Shown here: positions 15,437 through 24,930 of the stretch, piece by piece
Layout: each line of letters begins with the position of its first letter
Numbering within the stretch: position 1 is the first letter of the stretch
DNA from: PUPG01 sp041686485
GTDB taxonomy: Bacteria; Bacteroidota; Bacteroidia; Bacteroidales; UBA7960
DNA: 64,000 bases
Direction: 5' to 3'
Assembly: GCA_041686485.1 (NCBI GenBank)
Contig: JAWLDT010000006.1
Coordinates: forward strand, 3,805 to 67,804
Program-made: the position numbers and the translations under genes
The notes under the pieces: generated by a model
What the model was told of the DNA's origin: nothing
Seen by the model: the letters and a program-made list of their open reading frames with translations, nothing else
Database searches by the model: none

Positions 15437-16864
15437 TTGGCAAGAAAGAAAAAAAAGGGGAACCCTTTCCTTGAGAACGTGCTTATCACTGATGTGGCTG
15501 CTGAAGGAAAGGCTTTGGCACGAGTGGAGGATAAAGTGTTATTCGTGCCTTTTGCTGCACCCGGTGATGTGGTGGATGTTCAGGTTACGAAAGCACGCAA
15601 AAAGTACATGGAAGGTGTAGTACGGGAGTTTCACACCTTCTCTCCTGATCGGGTAACACCCTTCTGTGAACATTTCGGTATCTGTGGTGGATGCAAATGG
15701 CAGCATCTGCCGTATGAAAAGCAGTTGTCGTTTAAGCAAAAGCAGGTGACAGACAGTCTCGAGCGAATTGGCGGCCTGGACCTCTCTTCTGTAAAGAAAT
15801 TGCCCATACTGCCATCTGAGAAAACAACTAATTACCGGAACAAGCTGGAATTTACCTTTAGCAACAGTCGGTGGTTGTCGAAGGAGGAAATCGAATCCGG
15901 TGAGGAGATCACTGATTTGGAGGCCCTTGGGTTTCATATTCCTGGTTTTTTCGACAAAGTGCTCGACATTAAACATTGCTGGCTTCAGCCCGAGCCATCC
16001 AACGAGATTCGTTTGGCCGTTAAAGCACATGCTGTTTCCAATAACTATTCATTTTATGACCTGCGTGCCAAGACAGGCTTCCTTCGGAACCTGATTATTC
16101 GTAATACGCCGGAAGACGAGTTGATGGTGGTCATGGTGTTTGGCCATGATGATCCTGAGGCTATTGACTCTATGATGTCGTTTATCGATCGCCGATTCCC
16201 GGATCTCACCTGCCTGGCTTATATGATTAATACCAAGCTGAACAGCAGCATTGGCGACCTGGAACCGGTTATTTGCAGTGGCAGGCCTTATATTGAAGAG
16301 AAGATGGATGGTTTACGTTTTCAGGTCGGTCCCAAATCATTTTTTCAGACCAACTCAGAGCAGGCAAAGCGACTGTATGATGTGATCCGTGACTTTGCCG
16401 GACTAACAGGGAGTGAGGTTGTGTATGACCTGTATACCGGCGCCGGTACCATCGCCTGCTTTTTGGCCGCGAAGGCCCGGAAGGTTGTTGGGATAGAATA
16501 TGTGGATGAGGCGGTGGTGCATGCCCGCGACAATGCCAAACGTAACCGTATTGCCAACGCAAGTTTCCTGACCGGCGATATGGCCGACATCTTTAATGAA
16601 CATTTTATGCAGGATCAGGCCTATCCGGATGTGATCGTCACCGACCCTCCCCGGGCCGGGATGCATCCGAAAGTGGTGAAGGAGTTACTGAAAAGCGGTG
16701 CAGACCGCATTGTGTATGTGAGCTGTAACCCGGCAACACAGGCACGCGACATCGATCTGCTTGGCAGTCATTATAGGCTTTGCAAATGCCAGACCGTTGA
16801 TATGTTCCCACATACCCATCACGTCGAAAATGTGGTGCTTCTTGAAAAAAGACAGGAGGCGTGA
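15437..16864 (+). CDS. rlmD: 23S rRNA (uracil-5-)-methyltransferase RlmD/RumA-type
   Basis: SAM-dependent m5U methyltransferase. An N-terminal TRAM domain precedes a 4Fe-4S cysteine cluster (PFCEHFGICGGC, C77, C83, C86 in this numbering). The Rossmann part has YDLYTGAGTIACFLA, DPPRAGMH and the catalytic cysteine in YVSCNPAT. I choose TTG at 15437, giving MARKKKKGNPFLENV, because Bacteroidota homologues start MARKKK-like; an upstream TTG at 15377 would add 20 unlikely residues next to the promoter box. Length is 475 aa. RlmD versus another m5U paralogue is not decidable here. Confidence 0.88.
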   Translation: MARKKKKGNPFLENVLITDVAAEGKALARVEDKVLFVPFAAPGDVVDVQVTKARKKYMEGVVREFHTFSPDRVTPFCEHFGICGGCKWQHLPYEKQLSFKQKQVTDSLERIGGLDLSSVKKLPILPSEKTTNYRNKLEFTFSNSRWLSKEEIESGEEITDLEALGFHIPGFFDKVLDIKHCWLQPEPSNEIRLAVKAHAVSNNYSFYDLRAKTGFLRNLIIRNTPEDELMVVMVFGHDDPEAIDSMMSFIDRRFPDLTCLAYMINTKLNSSIGDLEPVICSGRPYIEEKMDGLRFQVGPKSFFQTNSEQAKRLYDVIRDFAGLTGSEVVYDLYTGAGTIACFLAAKARKVVGIEYVDEAVVHARDNAKRNRIANASFLTGDMADIFNEHFMQDQAYPDVIVTDPPRAGMHPKVVKELLKSGADRIVYVSCNPATQARDIDLLGSHYRLCKCQTVDMFPHTHHVENVVLLEKRQEA

Positions 16865-16887
16865 CACTGCGCTCCTGGCCGGAACTG

Positions 16888-17157
16888 TTACCTGATGTTA
16901 AAGTGATCGTAGCCGCTTACCGGGACTTCTTCCGTCTCGATATCCGTTACACTGGCAAATGACGGTCCTTTTTGGCACCACTGCACAAAGCTATTCAGCT
17001 GTTCTTCTCCACCTTCGGCAGCAATGTATACGCTACCATCCGGCATGTTTTTTACATAGCCTGTAATGCCTAATGATACCGCTTTTGACTGGGCAGCATT
17101 ACGGAAGTTTACGCCCTGCACCCGGCCAAATACCTGAATTTGCAGACTCTTTGTCAT
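16888..17157 (-). CDS. acyP: acylphosphatase
   Basis: An 89-aa enzyme hydrolysing acyl phosphates. The signature GRVQGVNFR (11-19) holds the phosphate-binding loop and catalytic Arg, and VKNMPDGSV holds the catalytic Asn; both are intact. Length is normal. It converges with the methyltransferase gene 23 bp away and diverges from the S9 peptidase. Confidence 0.93.
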   Translation of the reverse strand: MTKSLQIQVFGRVQGVNFRNAAQSKAVSLGITGYVKNMPDGSVYIAAEGGEEQLNSFVQWCQKGPSFASVTDIETEEVPVSGYDHFNIR

Positions 17158-17266
17158 CTGTTTATATTTTGCTTGTTTAAAATTATCAAGCTTTTAGCTT
17201 CCTATTCAAAAATAAGGCTTTTTGCTTGCTGTGCAAAATTTCCCATCATGGTGTGCCGTTTTTTTA

Positions 17267-17274
17267 TATATTTG
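17267..17274 (+). promoter_or_regulatory. -7 promoter box of the S9 peptidase gene
   Basis: TATATTTG fits TAnnTTTG, giving a leader of about 98 bases before ATG 17377. No clear -33 element. Confidence 0.5.
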
Positions 17275-17376
17275 AACACCTTCATGGAAGCAGGCAAACA
17301 AGGACATCAGACTTGTTTTTCAAAGACAACACTTATTTATTCGTATACATTACTATTAACAACATTTTATAGAAAC

Positions 17377-19491
17377 ATGAACAAATATCTGATTTATATG
17401 CTGTTATTCTCAATGACCACAGGATGTGGTCCGGGCCGGGAGGATGGCGAAACCGAAGCTCCTGTGGCGCCAAAACATGAGAAAGAGCTGGTAACACACG
17501 GAGACACCCGTATTGACCCTTATTATTGGATGAACGACCGCGATGATCCTGAGGTGATCGATTATCTTGAGGCAGAGAATGCGTATCTCGATGAGATGAT
17601 GGGTCATACAGAGGACTTACAGAAGACCCTGTTTCAGGAGATGAAAAACCGCATCCGCGAAGATGATCAGTCAGCGCCCTATTTCAGCAATGGGTATTAC
17701 TATTATGTTCGCTATGAAGAGGGAGGAGAGTATCCTATTTATTGCCGGAAGCCAGGCAGCCTTGATGCCGAAGAAGAGGTGATGCTGGATGTGAATAAGC
17801 TTGCCGAGCCTCATCCTTATTTCAATGTAGGTGATTATGATGTTAGTCTTGACAACCGTTGGATGGCTTTTACGGCTGATACGGTTGGCCGGCGTCAATA
17901 TACCATTAACGTGAAAGACCTGGCAACAGGCGAGGTGTTTTCGACCGGGATTGCTAATGCCGGTGGTGATGTGGTTTGGGCTGCCGATAACCAGACTTTT
18001 TTCTTTACTTCCATCGACCCCAACACCCTCCGCTATGAGCGTATACAACGCTACAATTTCTTTCATGATGAAGAACCGGAGGAGGTTTATTACGAAGCGG
18101 ATGAGACCTTTTACTATATTGGTGTTTCCCGGACCAAAGATGACCGGTATCTGCGGATCAATGCCAACAGTACCCTGACTACAGAGGTTTGGTTGCTGGA
18201 TGCAAATGAACCGTCCGGCGAATTTGAAGTTTTTCAGCCGCGTCAACGAGATCTGCGATACAGCGTAGCGTCTTATAACGGCAAATTTTTTGTCCTTACC
18301 AATCATGAAGCTGAAAACTTCCGGCTCATGGAGACCAGGAAGGATCAAACTACTATAGAGCACTGGAAGGAAGTGATCCCGCACCGCTCCGATGTGCTGC
18401 TGGAGGATATCGAACTGTTTGATGACTTTCTGGTCGTTCAGGAAAGAGAGCGGGGACTGCGTCAATTGCGTATCATAAACAGGCTGACAGACAAAAGCCA
18501 TTATATTCCTTTTGAGGAGGAAGCCTATACGGCACGCATTGGGGTCAATGCTGAAATGTCAACGCCGGTGTTGCGGTTTAATTATACCTCACCCACCACA
18601 CCGTCCACCACTTACGACTATCACATGGGCGAGGGTGAGCGCACCCTGGTAAAACAACAAGAGGTGCTGGGAGACTTCGACCCCGATGACTATGAAACCC
18701 GACGGTTCTACGCAACGGCACGTGATGGGGTTGATGTACCCCTTACAATTGTCTATAAGAAAGGAATTGAGCGGGATGGCAAGAATCCGCTTTTGCTTTA
18801 TGGCTATGGTTCCTACGGCTCGAGTGCCGATCCCCGATTTAACAGAAATGCGCTAAGCCTGCTGGACCGCGGTTTTCTTTATGCCATTGCCCATGTACGC
18901 GGTGGCCAGGAATTGGGCCGTCAGTGGTATGAAGATGGAAAGTTGTTGAATAAGAAAAACACGTTTAACGACTTTATTGATTGTGCCGAATTCCTTATTG
19001 AAAAAGAATATACGAGTCCTGAACATTTGTATGCGCGGGGTGGCAGCGCCGGTGGGTTGCTTATGGGAGCGGTTATCAATCAGCGTCCGGATCTGTTTAA
19101 TGGCGTTATAGCCGCCGTACCTTTCGTGGATGTGGTTACCACCATGCTGGATGAATCCATACCACTTACCACGGCTGAATATGATGAGTGGGGCAACCCA
19201 AATGACCCGGAGTATTATGAGTACATGTTGTCCTATTCGCCTTATGATAACATTACGGAGCAAGCCTATCCCAACTTATTGGTCACCAGTGGTCTGCATG
19301 ATTCCCAGGTGCAGTATTGGGAACCAAGCAAGTGGGTGGCCAGGCTGCGTGATCACCATACGGGAGACAATCTTATCCTGTTGTATACGAATATGGAGGC
19401 AGGTCACGGTGGTGCTTCCGGCCGTTTTCAGCGGCTGCGTGAACTGGCCAGGGAATATGCATTCCTGCTTGACCTTGAAGGCAAAAGTTAA
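17377..19491 (+). CDS. prolyl oligopeptidase / oligopeptidase B family lipoprotein (S9)
   Basis: A 704-aa serine peptidase. The start at 17377 gives MNKYLIYMLLFSMTTGCGPG, a lipoprotein signal with Cys17, so the enzyme is likely anchored in the cell envelope, which is unusual as most oligopeptidase B enzymes are cytosolic. The order is a beta-propeller N-terminal domain beginning EKELVTHGDTRIDPYYWM, then an alpha/beta-hydrolase. The triad is Ser557 (GGSAGG), Asp642 (SGLHDSQV) and His677 (EAGHGG). No neighbour on its strand suggests a substrate; it would cut short peptides, probably after basic or prolyl residues. Confidence 0.92.
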   Translation: MNKYLIYMLLFSMTTGCGPGREDGETEAPVAPKHEKELVTHGDTRIDPYYWMNDRDDPEVIDYLEAENAYLDEMMGHTEDLQKTLFQEMKNRIREDDQSAPYFSNGYYYYVRYEEGGEYPIYCRKPGSLDAEEEVMLDVNKLAEPHPYFNVGDYDVSLDNRWMAFTADTVGRRQYTINVKDLATGEVFSTGIANAGGDVVWAADNQTFFFTSIDPNTLRYERIQRYNFFHDEEPEEVYYEADETFYYIGVSRTKDDRYLRINANSTLTTEVWLLDANEPSGEFEVFQPRQRDLRYSVASYNGKFFVLTNHEAENFRLMETRKDQTTIEHWKEVIPHRSDVLLEDIELFDDFLVVQERERGLRQLRIINRLTDKSHYIPFEEEAYTARIGVNAEMSTPVLRFNYTSPTTPSTTYDYHMGEGERTLVKQQEVLGDFDPDDYETRRFYATARDGVDVPLTIVYKKGIERDGKNPLLLYGYGSYGSSADPRFNRNALSLLDRGFLYAIAHVRGGQELGRQWYEDGKLLNKKNTFNDFIDCAEFLIEKEYTSPEHLYARGGSAGGLLMGAVINQRPDLFNGVIAAVPFVDVVTTMLDESIPLTTAEYDEWGNPNDPEYYEYMLSYSPYDNITEQAYPNLLVTSGLHDSQVQYWEPSKWVARLRDHHTGDNLILLYTNMEAGHGGASGRFQRLRELAREYAFLLDLEGKS

Positions 19492-19551
19492 TGAATGCCG
19501 CTATAATTAAATAATTCAGGCCATATACCTGTTTCTTCTGATTCTATCCTT

Positions 19552-20079
19552 ATGGCTGTTGTAAAAAAAGTGGCTGTTACCGGCCCGGAGTCTACCGGAA
19601 AAAGTTCACTGAGCCGGCAACTGGCCGCACACTACCATACTGAGTATGTGCCTGAGTATGCCCGGGAATATGTTGACAGGCTGGACAGGCATTATCGTCA
19701 GGAGGACATCCTGGTTATTGCCAAAGAACAGCTGGCCATGGAACAGCGTGCCATGAATCAGGCCGAAACATACCTGTTTTGTGACACAGATTTGATTGTG
19801 CCCAAGATCTGGGAATTATATAAATACTTTGAATGCCATCCCTGGATTATTGAACAGATTCACTGGAACCGGTACGACCTGACTTTGTTGTGTGATGTTG
19901 ACCTGCCCTGGCAGCCGGACCCCCAGCGGGAATATCCAAACCTCCGGCAATTTTTCTTCCACTGGTTCCATCGTGAATTACAGGCCTATGGTTTCCCTTA
20001 CCGCATTATTCGCGGCAATGAGCTGGAACGCCCTGGAAATGCGATAGATGCCGTTAACTCATTTTTTAACGCTTATTGA
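19552..20079 (+). CDS. NadR-like ATP-binding kinase
   Basis: A 175-aa P-loop protein opening with GPESTGKSSLSRQL (Walker A) and VPEYAREYVDRL, the pattern of the ribosylnicotinamide-kinase domain of NadR in stand-alone form. The likely reaction is phosphorylation of nicotinamide riboside to NMN in NAD salvage. In related genomes such genes often sit next to the PnuC transporter; here an EamA-family transporter starts two bases after its stop, a tempting replacement but unproven. Confidence 0.82.
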   Translation: MAVVKKVAVTGPESTGKSSLSRQLAAHYHTEYVPEYAREYVDRLDRHYRQEDILVIAKEQLAMEQRAMNQAETYLFCDTDLIVPKIWELYKYFECHPWIIEQIHWNRYDLTLLCDVDLPWQPDPQREYPNLRQFFFHWFHRELQAYGFPYRIIRGNELERPGNAIDAVNSFFNAY

Positions 20080-20080
20080 A

Positions 20081-20968
20081 ATGGAACCTTCCACCGCAAA
20101 AAAACAGCTACAACTTCATATGATTGTTGTGCTGCTGGGCTTCAGCGGCATCCTTGGTGCCCTGATATCCATCTCAGCCTTTCCCCTCGTATGGTACCGG
20201 ATGTTTTTTGGATTCGTCGGGTTAGGAGCGTTTTTTCTGATTCGTGGTATCTCTTTTCGTGTCCCCTATAAAAAGATGCTTCCATTGCTGGGCATTGGTG
20301 TGGTTGTTGCCCTGCACTGGATCACTTTTTTTCATGCCATCAACGTGTCTAATGTGTCGGTGACCCTTGGCGTTTTTGCCTCCACCACACTTTTTACCAG
20401 TTTTCTGGAACCGCTTACCCAGCGCAGGCGTATTTTTTGGTTAGAAGTGCTTATAGGCTTAGTTATCCTTTATGGTATTTATCTGATTTTCCAGTACGAA
20501 TTTCATTACCTGGATGGAATCTTGTATGCCCTTCTGGCATCGGTATTAAACGGGCTTTTTGTTGTAATGAACCGCAATATCAGCCTTCGACATCACCCTT
20601 CAGTAATCAGTTTTTATGAGATGATCGGTGGTTTTCTGTTTATTACCTTATATCTGGGGGTAAGTGGCACAGGCTATGGCGAGATCTTTCCGCTCTCTGC
20701 AGCAGACCTCATTTATGTGGCATTGCTTGGCCTGGTATGTACGGCTTATGCCTTTTCGGCCATCGTTGACGTGATGAAGGTGCTGTCGGCCTACACGGTA
20801 GTGCTGTCGGTAAACATGGAACCGGTGTATGGAATTATCATGGCCCGCCTGCTCTTTCCTGAGGCAGAGCAGATGTCGGGCGGATTCTACATCGGAACCC
20901 TGATCATCCTGGTATCCGTATTTAGTTATCCTTTCTTAAAACGCAAACTCCGCAAAAAAGCGGTTTGA
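20081..20968 (+). CDS. EamA/DMT-superfamily transporter
   Basis: A 295-aa inner-membrane protein with about ten membrane segments in two EamA halves, the second around YEMIGGFLFITLYLGVSG to SVFSYPFL. The ATG at 20081 follows the kinase stop by one base, so the two are translationally linked; a start 11 codons earlier would overlap the kinase. Its 3' end overlaps the convergent cysQ gene by 33 bp. The substrate is unknown; by context a NAD precursor is possible. Confidence 0.85.
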   Translation: MEPSTAKKQLQLHMIVVLLGFSGILGALISISAFPLVWYRMFFGFVGLGAFFLIRGISFRVPYKKMLPLLGIGVVVALHWITFFHAINVSNVSVTLGVFASTTLFTSFLEPLTQRRRIFWLEVLIGLVILYGIYLIFQYEFHYLDGILYALLASVLNGLFVVMNRNISLRHHPSVISFYEMIGGFLFITLYLGVSGTGYGEIFPLSAADLIYVALLGLVCTAYAFSAIVDVMKVLSAYTVVLSVNMEPVYGIIMARLLFPEAEQMSGGFYIGTLIILVSVFSYPFLKRKLRKKAV

Positions 20969-21796
20969 ATCTTTCAGACGTGCAAATGCCACAAAAGGCG
21001 GATTGTGCAGGTCTTTCTTGTTGTATTGAAGCGGTTTTTTGGTGTACAGGTCGAAGATATCACCGCCGGCAGCCAGCAATATGGCATGGGCAGCCGCCGT
21101 ATCCCACTCAAAGGTAGGCGTAAACCGCGGATAGAGACTGGCTTCTCCGGCAGCCAGCTTGCAAAATTTGAGGGAGCTTCCTATTGCCAGGGTTTGTTGG
21201 GACGGGTTGATTTCTTTCAGTTGATTGATCAGGGCCTCGGTTCGTGAGTCAGGATGAGAGCGACTGACTACAATGGTTTCCTGATCCAAACCTTCGCGAT
21301 CTGTCAGGGACTCACCTGTTTTTTCAAACAGTTGCTCTTCCGAAGCGATTGTCTGATCTTCCAGGGAACGTGTGTCGGCAATAATACGGGGTGGCAGATC
21401 CCTGCCCCCGAAAAAGGCCATATGCAAAGCCGGAGCGGTAACAATTCCCAGAATGGGGCAATCCTCCCGTATCAGGGCAATGTTAACCGTAAACTCTCCA
21501 TTCTTGCTGATAAACTCCTTGGTGCCGTCCAAAGGGTCTATCAGCCAGTATTCCCCCCAGGATTTTCTCTCCTCATAAGCAGGTATGGTATTTTCTTCAC
21601 TTACCACCGGTATGCCGGTTTGTTCCAGCCTGTCCTGAATAATGGCATTGGCCCGCCTGTCGGCCAGGGTGATGGGGCTGCCGTCGGCTTTGTCTTCCGA
21701 CAGAATGGGGTTCTCATAGACCTCCATAATGGCATTTCCGGCTTCAATAGCGGTTTTAAGGGCTAAATGTGTATGGGCGATGTGTGTGTTTGTCAT
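20936..21796 (-). CDS. cysQ: 3'(2'),5'-bisphosphate nucleotidase CysQ
   Basis: Inositol-monophosphatase superfamily, 286 aa, hydrolysing 3'-phosphoadenosine 5'-phosphate from sulfate assimilation. The metal motifs are EEN (about 71-73), WLIDPLDGTKEF and FEWDTAAAHAI. I start at ATG 21796 (MTNTHIAHTHL) since a TTG three codons upstream overlaps the promoter box. Six bases separate the box from ATG, so the mRNA may be leaderless. The 3' end overlaps the EamA gene on the other strand. Confidence 0.92.
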   Translation of the reverse strand: MTNTHIAHTHLALKTAIEAGNAIMEVYENPILSEDKADGSPITLADRRANAIIQDRLEQTGIPVVSEENTIPAYEERKSWGEYWLIDPLDGTKEFISKNGEFTVNIALIREDCPILGIVTAPALHMAFFGGRDLPPRIIADTRSLEDQTIASEEQLFEKTGESLTDREGLDQETIVVSRSHPDSRTEALINQLKEINPSQQTLAIGSSLKFCKLAAGEASLYPRFTPTFEWDTAAAHAILLAAGGDIFDLYTKKPLQYNKKDLHNPPFVAFARLKDSNRFFAEFAF

Positions 21797-21802
21797 AGCT
21801 AA

Positions 21803-21810
21803 CAAAATTA
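21803..21810 (-). promoter_or_regulatory. -7 promoter box 6 bases before cysQ
   Basis: Minus-strand TAATTTTG, then TTAGCT, then ATG. The start site should fall at or beside the ATG. Confidence 0.6.
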
Positions 21811-22145
21811 TTAAAGTATTCTAACCTGATTTATTCATGATTTTAGTGAAACTTTCCTGCTTGTGCGGTAATGAAATCCGGCGCATTAGCATATTTTGTG
21901 AATAAGACAGGCTAAAACCATTGTTTTTTTGTATGGAATGTTCATACATGCATGGGTAACCATTGTTCCGGGATTCCATGCATACTCTTTGGTCTCGCGT
22001 GTGCAGTAAAGATTTTTTCAGATGCGATTGATGCAGCCTTAGGTGGCTTGCGTTCTTTTGTATACCATTGGAAGGCAAATATAGAAATTTTACCAAACAA
22101 TCTGTTTTACAGGTTGTTTTTTTAATAAACCAAACACTTATAGTT
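21811..22145. other. intergenic stretch with inverted repeat, no convincing gene
   Basis: An inverted repeat ATGCATGG / CCATGCAT with a 17-base loop region lies at about 21948-21980, next to a second small one (TGTATG / CATACA). A minus-strand TATATTTG box at 22075-22082 points into the region, so a small RNA is possible. A 91-codon open frame on the minus strand (21821-22096) lacks any family resemblance and starts upstream of that box; I do not call it a gene. Confidence 0.4.
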
Positions 22146-22733
22146 ATGAAAATATGTAATAGATTTTATTTAATGGGATGCAGCTTATTTATTCTATTCG
22201 CGATGTTGATGATAAATCCTTTGCAGGCTATGGAAAACAATGGCGAAACTGCCGGAAGTCTTCATGATTTTGTGGTTCAGGACATCTATGGCGATTCTTT
22301 TGAGCTGTCGGATTTATCAGGGAAGAAGGTGATGGTTGTAAACACCGCATCTGAATGTGGCCTGACACCGCAGTATGAGGAGCTTGAACAGCTCTACCAA
22401 AAGTATGGCGGCGATGGTTTCGTGATTATCGGCTTCCCGGCCAACAATTTTATGAATCAGGAGCCCGGTTCGGATGAAGAAATTATCACCTTTTGCCAGG
22501 AGAACTATGGAGTTAGTTTTCCTATGATGTCGAAGATCTCTGTGAAAGGTGACGATATTGCCCCTGTTTATGAGTGGCTTACCCGTGAGGAACTAAATGG
22601 TAAGATGGATGCAGAGATTGCCTGGAATTTTCAGAAATTCCTGATTGACGCCGACGGGCAGATAGTCGATGTGTTATCCCCCCGCGATAGCCCATTGTCA
22701 TCAGAGGTGACCGACTGGATCACAGAGAAGTAA
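22146..22733 (+). CDS. exported glutathione peroxidase-family protein
   Basis: A 195-aa thiol peroxidase with an N-terminal signal peptide (about 1-29, LFILFAMLMINPLQAM), so periplasmic. The peroxidatic residue is Cys71 in ASECGLTPQ, and Trp160-Asn161 of the WNF motif are present. The usual Gln of FPxNQF is Asn here (FPANNF, Asn101), an altered catalytic tetrad. The start at 22146 gives the signal peptide; longer in-frame versions spoil it. The 3' end is the source of the tandem repeat that follows. Confidence 0.9.
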   Translation: MKICNRFYLMGCSLFILFAMLMINPLQAMENNGETAGSLHDFVVQDIYGDSFELSDLSGKKVMVVNTASECGLTPQYEELEQLYQKYGGDGFVIIGFPANNFMNQEPGSDEEIITFCQENYGVSFPMMSKISVKGDDIAPVYEWLTREELNGKMDAEIAWNFQKFLIDADGQIVDVLSPRDSPLSSEVTDWITEK

Positions 22734-22922
22734 CAGGTCAGAGATTACCGACCGGATCACAAAGAAATAACAGGTCAGAAATTACCGACCGGATCACAGA
22801 GAAATAACAGGTCAGAAATTACCGACCGGATCACAAAGAAATAACAGGTCAGAGATTACCGACCGGATCACAGAGAAGTAACAGGTCAGAAATTACCGAC
22901 CGGATCAAAGAGAAGTAACAGG
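22709..22922. repeat. 37-bp tandem repeat grown from the 3' end of the peroxidase gene
   Basis: Units begin GACCGGATCA at 22750, 22787, 22824, 22861 and 22898 with an exact 37-bp period, differing by one or two bases; the last is partial. A 41-bp founder unit at 22709-22749 includes the last codons and stop of the peroxidase gene. Thus each unit repeats the codons around the stop, but 37 is not a multiple of 3 so no frame continues. It fills the gap between convergent genes (gyrB ends at 22939). Confidence 0.95.
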
Positions 22923-22938
22923 CGCTGCAGAGAATCCT

Positions 22939-24906
22939 CTACGCGTCGATATTCGCGTACTTTGCATTTTTTTCGATAAACTCCCTTCTTGGCGGGACTT
23001 CATCTCCCATCAACATGGAGAAGGTGCGGTTTGCTTCGGCAGCGTTGGTGATATCGACCTGGCGCAGTTTCCTGAATTCAGGGTTCATCGTTGTTGCCCA
23101 GAGCTGTTCGGCATTCATCTCACCCAAACCTTTATAACGCTGGATGTGCAGACCGCTTTCCTTACCATCTTTCGTAAGGTCATTTACGATTTGCTTTCTG
23201 TCTTCTTCATCCCAGGCGTACCGCTCTTCCTTTCCTTTTTTGATGAGATAGAAGGGCGGTGTTGCGATATAGATGTTACCCAGTTCAATCATTTCGCGCA
23301 TGTGACGGAAAAAGAAGGTCAGGATGAGGGTGGCAATGTGGCTGCCGTCCACATCGGCGTCGGTCATGATGATGACTTTATGATAACGGAGCTTGTCCAG
23401 GTTGAGTGCTTTGCTGTCATCGTCGGTGCCGATTGTAAGCCCCAGGGCGGTAAAGATCGTTTTGATCTCCTCATTATCGAAAATTTTATGGGGCATGGCT
23501 TTTTCCACGTTGAGGATCTTTCCGCGCAGCGGAAGGATGGCCTGGAATTTTCTGTCGCGTCCCTGCTTGGCAGTTCCCCCGGCGGAATCACCCTCTACCA
23601 GGAAAATTTCACATTTTGCGGGATCACTTTCGGAGCAGTCGGAGAGTTTGCCGGGAAGACCGGTATTGCTCAGCACGCTTTTACGCTGGACCAGTTCACG
23701 CGCTTTGCGGGCAGCATGTCTGGCGGTTGCGGCCAGTATCACTTTGTTAACGATGGTCTTGGCATCCTTCGGGTTCTCTTCCAGATAATTCGTAAGCATC
23801 TCACTGACGGCCTGGTCGACCACCCCGCTGACTTCCGAATTACCCAGCTTGGTTTTTGTTTGCCCTTCAAACTGTGGCTCGGCCACTTTAACGGAAATGA
23901 CCGCTGTAAGGCCTTCGCGGAAATCATCACCGTTGATCTCGAACTTTAGCTTGGACAACATGCCCGATCTCTCGGCATAGTTTTTCAGGGTGCGGGTGAG
24001 TGCCCGGCGAAAACCCGCCAGGTGGGTACCTCCTTCAATGGTGTTGATATTGTTAACGTAAGCCTGCACATTCTCCGTGAAGGAGGAATTGTATTGCATG
24101 GCCACCTCAACGGGAATACCCGATTTTTCGGTGAACATACATATTGGCTTGTCAATAAGGGTTTCCCTGGTATCATCGAGATACTCCACAAATTCAACCA
24201 GGCCGGCCTCAGAAAGGTACACATCTTTTACCGGCTGTCCATTCTCGTCGCGCTGACGCATATCTGTCAGTGACATCTGAACGCCTTTGTTCAGGAAGGA
24301 CAATTCGCGCAGCCGGTTGGTGAGGGTCTCATAACTGAACTCTGTGATCCGGAATATGGATGCATCTGGTATGAACGTAATTTTTGTCCCGCGTAATTCG
24401 GTATCACCGACTTGCTTAACCGGGCTTTGCGGCCTGCCGGCTTTATATTCCTGCACATGGACTTTCTGTTCGCGGTGTACTTCTACTGTCATATGTTCGG
24501 AAAGGGCATTCACACAGGATACCCCCACACCATGCAGTCCACCGGACACTTTGTAGGTATCTTTGTTAAACTTGCCACCGGCGTGCAATACAGTCATAAC
24601 GACTTCCAGGGCACTCCTGCCTTCTTTTTCGTGTATATCAACAGGGATGCCCCGGCCATTATCCATAATGGTGATAGAGTCATCTTCATTGATAATGACA
24701 TCAATCTGATCACAGTAACCGCCCATGGCTTCATCGATGGAGTTGTCGAGCACCTCATACACCAGGTGGTGTAAGCCCTTGTTGCTCACATCCCCGATAT
24801 ACATGGCCGGTCGCTTCCTTACCGCCTCCAGGCCTTCCAAAACCTGGATGCTGGTAGCATCATAATTCATCTTGTCAACGTCTGTTGGCTTCAAGGGTGC
24901 ATTCAT
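22939..24906 (-). CDS. gyrB: DNA gyrase subunit B
   Basis: ATPase subunit of DNA gyrase, 655 aa. The GHKL ATPase motifs are EVLDNSIDEAMGG, MDNGRGIPVDIH and GGLHGVGVSCVNAL. The TOPRIM part has VEGDSAGGTAKQGRDRKFQA and DADVDGSHIATLILTFFFR, and the end has QRYKGLGEMNAEQLW. The start MNAPLKPTDV at 24906 lies downstream of the promoter box; a frame start at 24933 would lie inside it. The length is normal for gyrase rather than the short ParE type. Confidence 0.96.
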   Translation of the reverse strand: MNAPLKPTDVDKMNYDATSIQVLEGLEAVRKRPAMYIGDVSNKGLHHLVYEVLDNSIDEAMGGYCDQIDVIINEDDSITIMDNGRGIPVDIHEKEGRSALEVVMTVLHAGGKFNKDTYKVSGGLHGVGVSCVNALSEHMTVEVHREQKVHVQEYKAGRPQSPVKQVGDTELRGTKITFIPDASIFRITEFSYETLTNRLRELSFLNKGVQMSLTDMRQRDENGQPVKDVYLSEAGLVEFVEYLDDTRETLIDKPICMFTEKSGIPVEVAMQYNSSFTENVQAYVNNINTIEGGTHLAGFRRALTRTLKNYAERSGMLSKLKFEINGDDFREGLTAVISVKVAEPQFEGQTKTKLGNSEVSGVVDQAVSEMLTNYLEENPKDAKTIVNKVILAATARHAARKARELVQRKSVLSNTGLPGKLSDCSESDPAKCEIFLVEGDSAGGTAKQGRDRKFQAILPLRGKILNVEKAMPHKIFDNEEIKTIFTALGLTIGTDDDSKALNLDKLRYHKVIIMTDADVDGSHIATLILTFFFRHMREMIELGNIYIATPPFYLIKKGKEERYAWDEEDRKQIVNDLTKDGKESGLHIQRYKGLGEMNAEQLWATTMNPEFRKLRQVDITNAAEANRTFSMLMGDEVPPRREFIEKNAKYANIDA

Positions 24907-24930
24907 ACATTTTGCCTTTTTAGTAATGGG

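Noticed and set aside
21821..22096. A 91-codon minus-strand frame between cysQ and the peroxidase gene
   Set aside because: Biased low-quality composition, no family resemblance, and its start lies upstream of the only candidate promoter box.
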